Assembly: GCA_049582065.1 (NCBI GenBank)
Contig: JBAUTF010000366.1
Span: 1 to 28,787 of the forward strand
Source of the DNA: DATKSS01 sp049582065
GTDB lineage: Bacteria; Chloroflexota; Dormibacteria; Dormibacterales; Dormibacteraceae
Direction: 5' to 3'
Length of the DNA stretch: 28,787 nt
The first letter of the stretch is position 1, and every line of letters begins with the position of its first letter. This document shows positions 16,892 to 24,774 of this stretch, piece after piece. The translations under genes were made by a program, and so were the position numbers. The notes below the pieces were generated by a model that worked only from the letters and a program-made list of their open reading frames with translations, was not told the DNA's origin and made no database searches.

Positions 16892-17422
16892 GTGCTCTTG
16901 CACGACTACGTGTTCGTATCACTGCCTGCCGGGAGCGTGTGCGCACGCATCAGGGCAGATCACGGCGCCTGGCTCTCTGGTCTCGCCGCCGGCGCGGCAG
17001 ACGAGGGCGAGACGCTCCGAGTGCGCGTCGGACCGATCGGAGCACTGCCGATGCTGAGCAAGACTGTGACCTTGCATGCCGATCAGCCGATCGAGCGTGG
17101 CGAACTCACAATGATTCCGCTCACTTGGCGGGCCACCGGTACGCAAGGCTTCTTCCCGGTTCTGAACGCCGACCTCGAAGTGGCCCCCCTCAGCCCCGAG
17201 GTCACCCAATTGACGCTGCGTGGCACCTATGAACCTCCGCTGGGTGGGCTCGGGCAGAGGCTCGATCGTCTTCTCATGCATCGGATTGCCGAGGCGACTG
17301 TGCGGTCATTCATGCGCCGCCTCGCCGAGAGCCTCGCCACTTCCGATGTCGTGGAGCCCGCTCCGCCACCCGCCCAGACACGCCAGCGTCGGCAAGGTCA
17401 TCGTGGGCGTCGGACGTCCTGA
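16892..17422 (+). CDS. Uncharacterised protein sharing a domain with the Rrf2-fusion regulator
   Basis: 176 residues from GTG 16892. It begins LHDYVFVSLPAG, has a strand-rich middle (LRVRVGPIGALPMLSKTVTL, LTMIPLTWRATGTQGFFPVL) and a diagnostic end: LNADLEVAPLSPEVTQLTL, RGTYEPPLG and RIAEATVRSFMRRLAESL. The C-terminal ~25 residues are Arg/Pro-rich and probably disordered. The end pattern also occurs in the C-terminal domain of the protein at 23315-24271 (LELRPL, LTGLFRPPVT, RLTRTAVRAFLRGLATGI). The alternation suggests a helix-grip/SRPBCC-like fold that could hold a hydrophobic ligand, which is inference. No catalytic motif is evident. The two-component genes lie about 700 bp downstream on the same strand. 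Confidence 0.75.
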   Translation: MLLHDYVFVSLPAGSVCARIRADHGAWLSGLAAGAADEGETLRVRVGPIGALPMLSKTVTLHADQPIERGELTMIPLTWRATGTQGFFPVLNADLEVAPLSPEVTQLTLRGTYEPPLGGLGQRLDRLLMHRIAEATVRSFMRRLAESLATSDVVEPAPPPAQTRQRRQGHRGRRTS

Positions 17423-17612
17423 TGAAACAACTGATGGCGCCGGACAGCCGCCCAGTCCGACGGGGCGGATCGACGTCCGCTGAGCAACGGTCAGGGGAGC
17501 CGACCGTCACGAGACAGTCATTCACCCGTGCGAGTGACCAAGCCGGATGGCTGCGGCACCTTGGACGACCGATCAGCAAAGCAGCTCACAGCCGCGCCAC
17601 AAAGGGAGTGCC

Positions 17613-17939
17613 ATGATCCGCGTCAGTACGCTATTCCCAAACCGCGAAGGGGCCTCTTTCGACATGCGTTACTACCTGAACTCGCACATGCCGATGGTCC
17701 GGAAGAGGCTGGGATCGGCACTGCTCAGAGACGAAAGTTGGAAGAGTCTCAGCGGACCACGCGACCAGCCTGCGACCTACCGAGTGTTGCAACATCTGTA
17801 CTTTGATAGCCCGGGAAGCTTCAACGTCGCCTTTCATGATCACGCTCAGAACATCATGGCCGACATCTCAAATTTCACGAACGTGGAGCCAGTGATCGAA
17901 GTGGAAGACGAGCTGCTACTCTCGCTGGGTTCAGATTGA
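17613..17939 (+). CDS. EthD-family protein
   Basis: 108 residues; AAGGGAG at 17602-17608 is a good ribosome site for the ATG at 17613. The sequence follows the small EthD dimeric alpha/beta-barrel proteins: MIRVSTLFPNREGASFDM, then RYYLNSHMPMV with the family's YxxxHMP motif, a middle HLYFDSPGSFNVAF, and the end ISNFTNVEPVIEVEDE. Length is typical. EthD was named from ether-degradation loci, but most members have unknown roles in small-molecule breakdown. It stands alone between the unknown protein and the two-component system. Confidence 0.85.
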   Translation: MIRVSTLFPNREGASFDMRYYLNSHMPMVRKRLGSALLRDESWKSLSGPRDQPATYRVLQHLYFDSPGSFNVAFHDHAQNIMADISNFTNVEPVIEVEDELLLSLGSD

Positions 17940-18120
17940 TTTGCCAATCCGCCTTAACGTGGTGGCGGCGACTTCCGTACAGAGCCAGGGTTTCCAGTAT
18001 CCTCGGAGCCGATCGTGTGGCCATCGGGCCTCGTTCGCCGCCGACGTCCCCGAACAACAGCTCCGTGTAGTTGCCAGAGTGTTGTCATGAACGTGCACCC
18101 GGCGAGGCTGGACGTCGCCA

Positions 18121-18861
18121 GTGGCTCCTAACTCTAGGATGACGCTCGCCGGGGACGGCGAGCTTGACACGGAACGTCTGCCCGACGGCGCGGCCGGTGG
18201 GCTAAACCCGTTGGTCACGGTCGTCTTGGTCGAGGATCATCGTATCGTCCGCGAAGGCACCCGGCAGTTGCTTGACCACGACCCCTCAATTCGCGTCATC
18301 GGAGAGGCGAGCACTGGCGAGGAGGCAGTCCGGCTAGCCGTGGATCTCAGGCCCTCGGTGATGCTCGTAGATGTCCAGCTAGAGGGGATGAACGGAATCG
18401 ACGTGATCCGCACCGTTGCGCAAATCGCGACTCCGGTCCGCTGCGTTGTCCTCTCCGCATATGACGACTACGTGTACATCACAGAGGCGTTCGAGGCCGG
18501 CGCGTGTGGTTACCTCCTCAAGACGGTCAGCGCCGCCGAGCTGGTCGGTGCCGTCCGCGCTGCTGCCGCCGGTGCCACGGTAACCGACGAGAGAATCTCA
18601 AGGCGGCTCATGGAGCGCTGGAGGAGCAAGCGTCCGACCACGGGTCGCCTCACGCCTCGGGAGACCGACGTGCTTCGCCTGCTGGTGAAGGGATCGTCGA
18701 ACAAGGAGATAGCGGCGACGCTTGGCGTGGGACTGCGAACTGTGGAGGGCTATGTCTCCAATGTCTTCGCCAAGTGTGGCGTCCGATCTCGGACGGAGGC
18801 CGTCCTTTACGCCCTCAGGCACAACCTCGCCACGGTCCCCGCCGCCGAGACCGATGAGTAG
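18121..18861 (+). CDS. NarL/FixJ-type response regulator
   Basis: 246 residues from GTG 18121; an ATG at 18139 is an equally possible start, and the first ~28 residues look like a non-conserved leader. The receiver domain starts VTVVLVEDHRIVREGTRQLL, with the phospho-acceptor in LVDVQLEGMNG (Asp84) and the conserved Lys in GYLLKTVSA. A LuxR-type helix-turn-helix follows: LTPRETDVLRLLVKGSSNKE and VGLRTVEGYVSNVFAK. It overlaps the histidine kinase start by eight bases, so the pair is co-translated. It binds DNA when phosphorylated; its targets are unknown, but neighbouring genes are candidates. Confidence 0.92.
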   Translation: MAPNSRMTLAGDGELDTERLPDGAAGGLNPLVTVVLVEDHRIVREGTRQLLDHDPSIRVIGEASTGEEAVRLAVDLRPSVMLVDVQLEGMNGIDVIRTVAQIATPVRCVVLSAYDDYVYITEAFEAGACGYLLKTVSAAELVGAVRAAAAGATVTDERISRRLMERWRSKRPTTGRLTPRETDVLRLLVKGSSNKEIAATLGVGLRTVEGYVSNVFAKCGVRSRTEAVLYALRHNLATVPAAETDE

Positions 18862-20311
18862 GAGGGTCGGGTTCGCACCGGAGGCTCAATCAGCCCACGG
18901 CTGGATGCTCACCGCGCGGAGCGTGCTGCGCCAGGCCTTCCACCCCCCGCTCCGCGAAGCCTCCTTTTGGGCACTCCAAGTCGCTGTCGTGACTCTTGCC
19001 GGGTTTCACTTCTACCTGGACTCCTCGGGCATCCTCGAATCAACCACGTTCCCGACTGGCAGCCCAGTGGGACTGCTGCTTCTCCCGGTGCTCTACTCTG
19101 CTCTGCGCTATGGGCTGGCTGGCTCAGCTGCCACCGCCGTCTGGGCGACCCTGCTGTGGTTTCCAGATCTTCTCCTTCCCAATGGCCACCCCGCCAACGA
19201 TCTGATCGACCTCGCCGTAGTCGACGCGGTCGCGATCTTCGTCGGTGAACACATCGAGCGGGCAAGGATCCAGCAGCGCCGAGCCGAGGCCGCTGAAGAC
19301 GAGCGGCGTGAGACCGAGCTCCGCTATCGAGAGCTGTTTCAGACGAACTTCTTTCCGATCCTGATCGTCGATGAGGATGGCGTGATCATCGAGGCGAATC
19401 CCGCGGCCGCAGCGGCGTTCGCAGATCGCGTCACGGGGAGAACAACCGAAACCGCCCTCGGCATCCCGCGAGAAAGCTTGGACCGCCAGACGGAGGCATC
19501 CATCCAGTCCGTCGACTCCGGCGACGGTACTATCCACACCTATCGGCTGCGCGTCGCTGGGGTGCGTCCGGGCGGGAAGAACGGCCGCGACTTTCAGCAG
19601 TTGGTCTTCCAGGATTTGACTGAGGAGTACCGCGACCGCGCGGCGACGCGCTCATACGCAGCCCGCCTGATGGCCGCGCAGGAGGAAGAGCGCCGACACA
19701 TAGCCCATGAGATCCATGACGACCCGCTTCAGCGGCTGATTCACCTCGCCCGTCGTATGGAGAGCCTGGTCGTCGCAGGAGGCCCGGGTCCCGCTTCGAC
19801 AGTGCTGCTCGAGACCCGCGCCGAGCTGCTCGAGATTATCGGACGTCTTCGTGACGTGGCTCGCGGCCTTCGCCCGCCGGGGCTGGACCAACTTGGCTTG
19901 GTCGCAGCAGTTCGCGGCTTGCTCGCGGACGTCGAAGACTCCAATACCCTTAGAGTGGATTTCGAGGTCACAGGCACTCCGGTACGCCTCGCAGCCGACG
20001 CCGAGCTCGGAGCCTTCCGAATCATCCAGGAGGCGGTGAGCAACGTGATCCGTCATGCGTCGGCGCACGTAGCCCGCGTGGACCTTCAGTACGATGACGT
20101 TTCGCTTCGGATTCGCGTGGTCGACGACGGAATCGGATTTGAGGCGCGACCTGGGGCGGCCCCTGGGGTGGTCCAGCTTGGCCTGGAGGGCATGCGGGAG
20201 CGTGCCAACCTCCTCGGAGGAGAGCTGGTGGTCTCTTCGAGCCTCGGTAAGGGCACATCGATCGACGCCCGCTTACCCGCCCCGCCGCCCTCAATGTCGG
20301 TTGCGGGTTGA
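18854..20311 (+). CDS. NarX-type sensor histidine kinase with PAS domain
   Basis: 485 residues from ATG 18854. Two or three hydrophobic segments lie at about 38-57, 70-107 and 118-131. A coiled linker (ERARIQQRRAEAAEDE) leads to a PAS domain at about 155-255 (YRELFQTNFFPILIVDEDGV, IEANPAAAAAFADRVTGR). The HisKA_3 dimerisation helix reads EERRHIAHEIHDDPLQRLIH with phospho-His288. The ATPase has FRIIQEAVSNVIRHA (N-box), VVDDGIGF (G1) and LGLEGMRERANLLGG. It phosphorylates the regulator encoded just upstream. The membrane part has little extracytoplasmic sequence, so the signal may be membrane-derived or sensed by the PAS domain. No haem or flavin ligand motif is obvious. Confidence 0.92.
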   Translation: MSRRVGFAPEAQSAHGWMLTARSVLRQAFHPPLREASFWALQVAVVTLAGFHFYLDSSGILESTTFPTGSPVGLLLLPVLYSALRYGLAGSAATAVWATLLWFPDLLLPNGHPANDLIDLAVVDAVAIFVGEHIERARIQQRRAEAAEDERRETELRYRELFQTNFFPILIVDEDGVIIEANPAAAAAFADRVTGRTTETALGIPRESLDRQTEASIQSVDSGDGTIHTYRLRVAGVRPGGKNGRDFQQLVFQDLTEEYRDRAATRSYAARLMAAQEEERRHIAHEIHDDPLQRLIHLARRMESLVVAGGPGPASTVLLETRAELLEIIGRLRDVARGLRPPGLDQLGLVAAVRGLLADVEDSNTLRVDFEVTGTPVRLAADAELGAFRIIQEAVSNVIRHASAHVARVDLQYDDVSLRIRVVDDGIGFEARPGAAPGVVQLGLEGMRERANLLGGELVVSSSLGKGTSIDARLPAPPPSMSVAG

Positions 20312-20329
20312 GGTCAGCACACCGGGAAA

Positions 20330-20351
20330 CTACGGGGTATCGCCCCCGTAG
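20330..20351 (+). terminator. Hairpin after the histidine kinase gene
   Basis: A perfect 8-bp inverted repeat (CTACGGGG, 6-base loop, CCCCGTAG) begins 18 bases after the kinase stop. There is no T-run after it, so it may be a transcript-end stabiliser or a factor-assisted terminator rather than a classical intrinsic one. Confidence 0.4.
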
Positions 20352-20395
20352 GAGTTCGCTGGCGCGGCAGCGTCACCTCGTGCATCCTTTTGGGA

Positions 20396-20647
20396 ATGGA
20401 ACGTGAACTCTTGATCCTCAATCCCGGCACTCACGGCGTTATTGCGTCCTGTGTTGGACCGTCGGCTGACGGGGCGTGCCCGCGGGTTGCCATCGGCGAG
20501 ATGGTCCCCTGTGCCGGCTATGAGCTCGCCCCTGCTGGAGCACGAAATGTGCGCCTCTACGAGGTCTCGCCACGAATGACGATGTGCCCACTGACAGTCG
20601 CTCAGGCTCTTGCCGTGGAGTCGGATTCGTCGCTGATTGCAGCGTGA
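20396..20647 (+). CDS. Small hypothetical protein, 83 residues
   Basis: From ATG 20396 the frame reads MERELLILNPGTHGVIASCV, with a middle ACPRVAIGEMVPCAGYELAP and an end MTMCPLTVAQALAVES. It is not low-complexity and has four scattered cysteines, unlike random shadow frames in this GC-rich DNA. A longer frame exists on the opposite strand but looks like noise. I recognise no family and see no strong ribosome site. It fills the gap between the kinase and the convergent copper gene. Confidence 0.35.
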   Translation: MERELLILNPGTHGVIASCVGPSADGACPRVAIGEMVPCAGYELAPAGARNVRLYEVSPRMTMCPLTVAQALAVESDSSLIAA

Positions 20648-20764
20648 TCGGGGCTCGGCTGCAACCCTCCCCAGGTAACCCGAATCCTGTCCGGCGTTCG
20701 TAGACCTTCGCCCGCCGGCAGCAACCGCACTGGCCTCAACAACCATCGACCCGACGATCGGGGA

Positions 20765-22420
20765 CTACGGGCTTGTCGGGGGACGTGTCGTCACGTGGAG
20801 GTAGACGTCATAGATCCACTTCGGCGTTTGCACCTGCGCGGTGACGTTCCAAGCGCCGCGCAATGACAGGTTGGCTCCATTCGCCGAAAAGAGTCCTTGC
20901 CCGGCTGGTGTCAACTCAAGGGCCGACCCGCCAATCGTGCCGGCGCCGTAGAGAAACCCGAGCGTCACAGTCGCGTCGTTGATGGGGCTGCCCGTGGAGT
21001 AATCCGTGAGTGCGACGGTGAAGTTGTTGTATCCAGCTGTTCCTGGCGACACTTCGAGGCGGACCCTGAGCGTGTTGCCGTCGGAGCCGGTGGCAACCAG
21101 CGGAGTTGGCCCGGAAAACGCCAAGGCCGCGGCGCTTGGGGGAGCGACGTTGACAAGAGTGGCTGACAGAGCGAGGGCCGCGACTCCAGCCACGACCTGG
21201 ACACTCGCGATCCTCATGAAGCCCTTGACGGGCGCCGATGAACGCGCCGAGTTGAGCCGGTTCGCCGCCCCCAGGAGTGCGAGTACGAGTATCAGACCCA
21301 CCTTGGCTAGTACCAACGCGCCGTAGAGGGTGGTCAGGAGACCCTGCCACGAGCCGATGGCAGACACCGACCGCACAACCCCGGTCGCGGCAATCACCAT
21401 AAGACAGGCGATGGAGATGACCGCGAAGCGCTCCAGAACTCGCCCGCGGCCTGCGGGTGGAATTGCCCAGACGACGAGTATCAGTGCAGCGAGACCGCCG
21501 ACCCACAGACCCCCAGCGAGAATGTGGACCCACTGCAGCAGGATGCTGAGGACAGGAATAGCTTCCGTGCTTGCGTGATTGGCGGCGGCGTCGGCGAGGG
21601 TGGAGAGCGCGGCCCCGATCAACGCGGCTGCCATGATCGGTCGCTGCGCGCGGTCCGACAGACGGGGGGCGACGATCAGGGCAACGGCCCCCGCCAGCGC
21701 CGGCACCAAGCGCGTCAGGAAGGCACCTGACAACGAGCTGTCAAAGAGCCGACTCCAGCCCGATCCCGCGGAGCTTAGCTGCGCCTGTGTGATACCGACG
21801 ATGCCGACCCCCGCGAGGAGATTCGCCGCGATCAGAGGTGCGCGTAGGCGCCCCGCATGCTCGAGACCGACGAGGAAGCTAACGCCGATGCCGCCAATGA
21901 GGAGGACGATCGACACGTAGAAGATCGCTCGTGCGCCGACCGCGACGACCGAAAGCGCGGAAGTCGAAACGCCAGGTTCTTCCGCAAGAGCCGAAAGCGG
22001 CGCAACCTGCACCCCGAATTCGTAACTCCCCGAAACTCGGTGCCCGTCACTCGACGACACTGTGAGCCACGCGACGGTGTACACGCCCTTGACGATGTCG
22101 CGCACCTCCACTGAGAGAACACGAGGCGAGCCGGGCGGTGAGGCCGCGTGGCCGACCTCGTGGTGCCGGCCACCGGTGTCGAGAACCTGGATAGACGAAA
22201 GCGCTGGGTCGGGCGCCTCGTTGAACCACATCACAACGGAGGTTGGAGGCTGTTGCAGGACCGCTCCGGGAGCAGGGTCGGAGGCCACGGGCAGTGCATG
22301 GGCCGAAACGGGTGACGCCGCCACCAACGAAAGCAGCGGCAGCGCTCCCAGCAACACCACAAGGCAGCGCAGGCGGCGCCGGAAGGCCCGGGGCTGCCAA
22401 CGGGCTCCGGAGTCAGTCAC
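20765..22420 (-). CDS. CopC-CopD fusion, copper resistance/transport protein
   Basis: 551 residues from GTG 22420. A signal peptide (Arg-rich start, then LVVLLGALPLLSLVAA) is cut before HALP, leaving the N-terminal His that binds Cu(II) in CopC. The CopC domain (about 41-140) keeps SDPAPGAVL, VVMWFNEAPDPALSSIQVLD and SSSDGHRVSGSYEFGV. Eight or so membrane helices (about 160-410) form the CopD part, including LLQWVHILAGGLWVGGLAAL. The last ~120 residues make another periplasmic beta domain resembling YtkA/FixH-like modules (VRLEVSPGTAGYNNFTVAL). The architecture resembles Bacillus YcnJ, a copper importer, but import versus resistance cannot be decided here. It follows the cupredoxin gene by 91 bp on the same strand and is probably its operon partner. 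Confidence 0.9.
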   Translation of the reverse strand: MTDSGARWQPRAFRRRLRCLVVLLGALPLLSLVAASPVSAHALPVASDPAPGAVLQQPPTSVVMWFNEAPDPALSSIQVLDTGGRHHEVGHAASPPGSPRVLSVEVRDIVKGVYTVAWLTVSSSDGHRVSGSYEFGVQVAPLSALAEEPGVSTSALSVVAVGARAIFYVSIVLLIGGIGVSFLVGLEHAGRLRAPLIAANLLAGVGIVGITQAQLSSAGSGWSRLFDSSLSGAFLTRLVPALAGAVALIVAPRLSDRAQRPIMAAALIGAALSTLADAAANHASTEAIPVLSILLQWVHILAGGLWVGGLAALILVVWAIPPAGRGRVLERFAVISIACLMVIAATGVVRSVSAIGSWQGLLTTLYGALVLAKVGLILVLALLGAANRLNSARSSAPVKGFMRIASVQVVAGVAALALSATLVNVAPPSAAALAFSGPTPLVATGSDGNTLRVRLEVSPGTAGYNNFTVALTDYSTGSPINDATVTLGFLYGAGTIGGSALELTPAGQGLFSANGANLSLRGAWNVTAQVQTPKWIYDVYLHVTTRPPTSP

Positions 22421-22511
22421 TGACGACTAGTGCAGAACGCGCAGGTGGTCGTTCGGCCGCGAACCGTATACCACGCTGTCAGTGGCCCCGCCACCCGATG
22501 AAATGGCGATA

Positions 22512-23147
22512 TCAGACAACGGTGAGCTCGCCACCCATGTATCCGAGCGTAGACATCGCTCCGCTCCAACCCGAAGGGCCGGTGCCGCAAGGATCCTGGC
22601 AGTGCCATTCGAATGTGCCGGCGGCACCGGTGTAGAAGCTGAAGGTGGTGCGGCTCGTGGCCAGGATGGGAACGTTTAGGTTCAAGGAAGGAATCGTGAA
22701 CGTGTGCGACACGAGGTTCGGATCGACGGCCGTGTAGGTTTGAGCAGGCGCCGAGCCCACTGCGTTGGGATTGGTCCTCTGAATGGGCTGCGACGAGACG
22801 GACCCGTGGATGCTGGTTGCTGTCGCATACCGTATGTATGACCCGGTCAGCGGGGTCGCGTCGTCGAAGTTGAGGATCGTCACCGTGACTTCACTGAAGG
22901 CCGGCACGGTGGCGTGGGACGGGAGGACTGCTGGGCCGACCTGCGAGCCGGTCATTGCCGGCGTGACGATCGTGAGGTAGAGATGGGTCGGCAGGGTGGG
23001 GGCGGTTCGCGACACGGTTGCAGGCGACGACGTCGCGCCCACGTTCGCATCATGGCTTGCAACACCCATCCCCCACCCAAATACGCCCGCGGCACCCAGC
23101 GCCGCAGCCGCGACAGCGCCGGTGGCAACGACACCCGATGTCTTCAT
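22512..23147 (-). CDS. Membrane-anchored cupredoxin-like protein with CxxxCG motif
   Basis: 211 residues. ATG 23147 has GGGAG just upstream and is followed by a Lys and a hydrophobic anchor (VVATGAVAAAALGAAGVFGW); the open frame extends upstream but that part is not protein-like. The mature part is a beta-rich cupredoxin fold (LPTHLYLTIVTPAM, VPAFSEVTVTILNFDDATPL). It ends FYTGAAGTFEWHCQDPCG, a Gly/Trp-rich loop, then STLGYMGGELTVV. HCxxxCG resembles the CuA loop of cytochrome oxidase subunit II and nitrous-oxide reductase, but the His expected a few residues after the second Cys is replaced by TGPSGW, and a Met occurs further on. It probably binds copper outside the membrane and hands electrons or copper to a partner. 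Pairing with CopCD supports a copper role. Confidence 0.8.
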   Translation of the reverse strand: MKTSGVVATGAVAAAALGAAGVFGWGMGVASHDANVGATSSPATVSRTAPTLPTHLYLTIVTPAMTGSQVGPAVLPSHATVPAFSEVTVTILNFDDATPLTGSYIRYATATSIHGSVSSQPIQRTNPNAVGSAPAQTYTAVDPNLVSHTFTIPSLNLNVPILATSRTTFSFYTGAAGTFEWHCQDPCGTGPSGWSGAMSTLGYMGGELTVV

Positions 23148-23263
23148 CGCACTCCCTCGTCGGTGGCTCTGGCAACTGTTATCGTCACGGCGCCAATCGC
23201 CAGGGCCTTGATTGGCCGATGAGTAGGGAGCGATACACCTGGTTCTTCCCTCTACGTGTAGTG

Positions 23264-23287
23264 AAGTACTTTGAATAGGGATACTAT
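23264..23287. promoter_or_regulatory. Candidate operator in the cupredoxin/Rrf2 divergent region
   Basis: The 167-bp divergent intergenic region is locally AT-richer than its surroundings. It contains the perfect palindrome AAGTACTT (23264-23271) next to ATAG-5-CTAT (23275-23287), 28 bases before the regulator start. Rrf2 proteins bind short AT-rich dyads, so this is a plausible autoregulatory site. No experimentally known motif is matched. Confidence 0.3.
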
Positions 23288-23314
23288 CAACCGATCTGCT
23301 TAACGTCAAGCTCC

Positions 23315-24271
23315 ATGCTACAGTTTGAGTCTGTGAACCTCACTCTCTCGAAGCGTGGTGACTACGTCGTCCGGTCGGCCCTGTGCCTCGCTGGCGCGTA
23401 TCCGTCCGGAGGGCATCAGAAGATCCGCGCCGTGGTCGCCGAGATGGGTGTGCCCCAGACCTATGCCTCGCAAATCCTTGCCGATCTGGTCCGGGCCGGC
23501 CTGGCAACCTCCAAGGCTGGACGTGATGGGGGGTACAGCTTGGCGCGAAGTCCGGAGACGATCTCGCTGCTTGAGGTGGTGGAAGCCGGTGAGGGGCCCC
23601 TGCGGTCCGAGCGATGTGCCTTGGGTGAAGGGCCGTGCCGCTGGGATGCGGTGTGCCCGCTCCATGAGAGTTGGAAGGCCGCGACCGACGCGATGCGCAT
23701 GGTGCTGGCCGGTATCACCCTAGCCGACGTCCTAGCGCGCGACCAGGCGCTGGAGCGCGGCGAGGGAACAATCCCGGCCGACTCCCACCGACACCTCCAC
23801 CGCAACCTATCGGTCAAGGATGAGGTCCAAGTGGAATGTGATCTACGAACGACAGTGATGCAACTGCAGGAAGAAGTGTGGCTGTCCCGCCGTGTCCAAG
23901 ACGCGTATGCAGATGCAGACATACTTCGGGCCCGCATGGATCCCAGCAGCTTGACGTGGATGAACGGCGCTAGCCCGGCTGTGGAACTGACTCCGCCCGT
24001 GAACGGTCACGACGGAGTTGTGTCCACCAATCTTATCTGGGCCGTGACGGCGCCAGGAGGCGCAGAGTCGCGGCTGGAGAGCACGTTGGAGCTGCGACCC
24101 CTCGACCCCGAGCGGACGCTAATCCACCTGACTGGACTTTTTCGGCCTCCTGTCACAGCGCTGGCGCTCGACGATGAGCAAACAAGTCGGCTGACGCGGA
24201 CAGCCGTCCGCGCGTTCTTACGCGGGCTCGCCACCGGCATCGAGTCCCAAATGCGATCACCTCTCCCGTAG
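23315..24271 (+). CDS. Rrf2-family regulator fused to an uncharacterised C-terminal domain
   Basis: 318 residues from ATG 23315 (a GTG at 23333 would start nearer the usual Rrf2 N-terminus). Residues about 8-150 form an Rrf2 winged helix: LTLSKRGDYVVRSALCLAGA, VPQTYASQILADLVRAGLAT and GRDGGYSLARSPETISLLEV. Three cysteines, Cys101, Cys108 and Cys114 (RCALGEGPCRWDAVCPLHES), match the Fe-S ligands of IscR/NsrR-type members apart from one extra spacer residue, so an iron-sulphur, NO or redox sensor is likely. Typical Rrf2 proteins end near residue 150-165. This one continues for another 150 residues with a domain resembling the protein at 16892-17422 (LESTLELRPLDPERTLIHL, LTGLFRPPVT, RLTRTAVRAFLRGLATGI). 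It is divergent from the cupredoxin-CopCD genes, its most probable targets. Confidence 0.85.
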   Translation: MLQFESVNLTLSKRGDYVVRSALCLAGAYPSGGHQKIRAVVAEMGVPQTYASQILADLVRAGLATSKAGRDGGYSLARSPETISLLEVVEAGEGPLRSERCALGEGPCRWDAVCPLHESWKAATDAMRMVLAGITLADVLARDQALERGEGTIPADSHRHLHRNLSVKDEVQVECDLRTTVMQLQEEVWLSRRVQDAYADADILRARMDPSSLTWMNGASPAVELTPPVNGHDGVVSTNLIWAVTAPGGAESRLESTLELRPLDPERTLIHLTGLFRPPVTALALDDEQTSRLTRTAVRAFLRGLATGIESQMRSPLP

Positions 24272-24477
24272 CTTCAGAGTTGTGGTCTGCTCAGGCGTGT
24301 AGGCGCTAACCTTCAGGCCCCGGCTCGGAAACTGGTGGCCCGTGGCCCCGTGCGATCGAGCCCCGCAGGCGGAGCGCCGTGCGACATCGTTGGGTCCGCG
24401 TTGGGTCCGTGGCGTTTGTCCTTCTCCAGCATGAGTTGCGCCTGCGCCGCCGATATCCCTAATCCTATAAGGGAATC

Positions 24478-24535
24478 CGGAGCGAGAGGGATTCGAACCC
24501 TCGTGGCGGGTTTCCCCACCAACTGCATTTCCAGA
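24478..24535 (-). pseudogene. 3' half of tRNA-Ser(GGA)
   Basis: On the minus strand this has an anticodon loop CTGGAAA (anticodon GGA), a class II variable arm (GGTGGG, GAAA loop, CCCGCC), a perfect T-arm (GAGGG, TTCGAAT, CCCTC), the 3' acceptor strand TCGCTCC and discriminator G, with no encoded CCA. The 5' side is missing: GCGGT before the loop cannot pair with TGCAG, and no D-arm is found. A 6-bp hairpin (GACCGC-5-GCGGTC, 24534-24550) abuts the break. As with the tRNA-Phe halves, this is what an element integrated in a tRNA gene leaves. Confidence 0.75.
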
Positions 24536-24720
24536 CCGCTATCTGCGGTCAAAGCTCATTTCACCGCACGGCGAACATGCTGTGAGCCCATTCCGGCTTA
24601 GGCAACGCAGCGTTCAATCGGACCCAGAGCCTTTGAAAACGGTGACACGATGGTCAGTGGAAGTGTGACTGTGGCCATCGTCCCACGCGTATGAACGACC
24701 AGTCGGACGATCGATCGCCG

Positions 24721-24760
24721 GTCAAGTCCCCGGTAGTGGTGTGAATTCGGTGGAGTTCTC
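24721..24760. repeat. IS256 left terminal inverted repeat
   Basis: Forty bases, also present in the truncated copy at 5751-5790 on the other strand with a single difference noted by eye. It lies just downstream of the transposase stop. Confidence 0.7.
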
Positions 24761-24774
24761 GCAACGTCGGTGAG

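Noticed and set aside
24313..24552. Minus-strand frame through the tRNA-Ser half
   Set aside because: It is a read-through of the tRNA sequence and the following non-coding DNA, with no domain.
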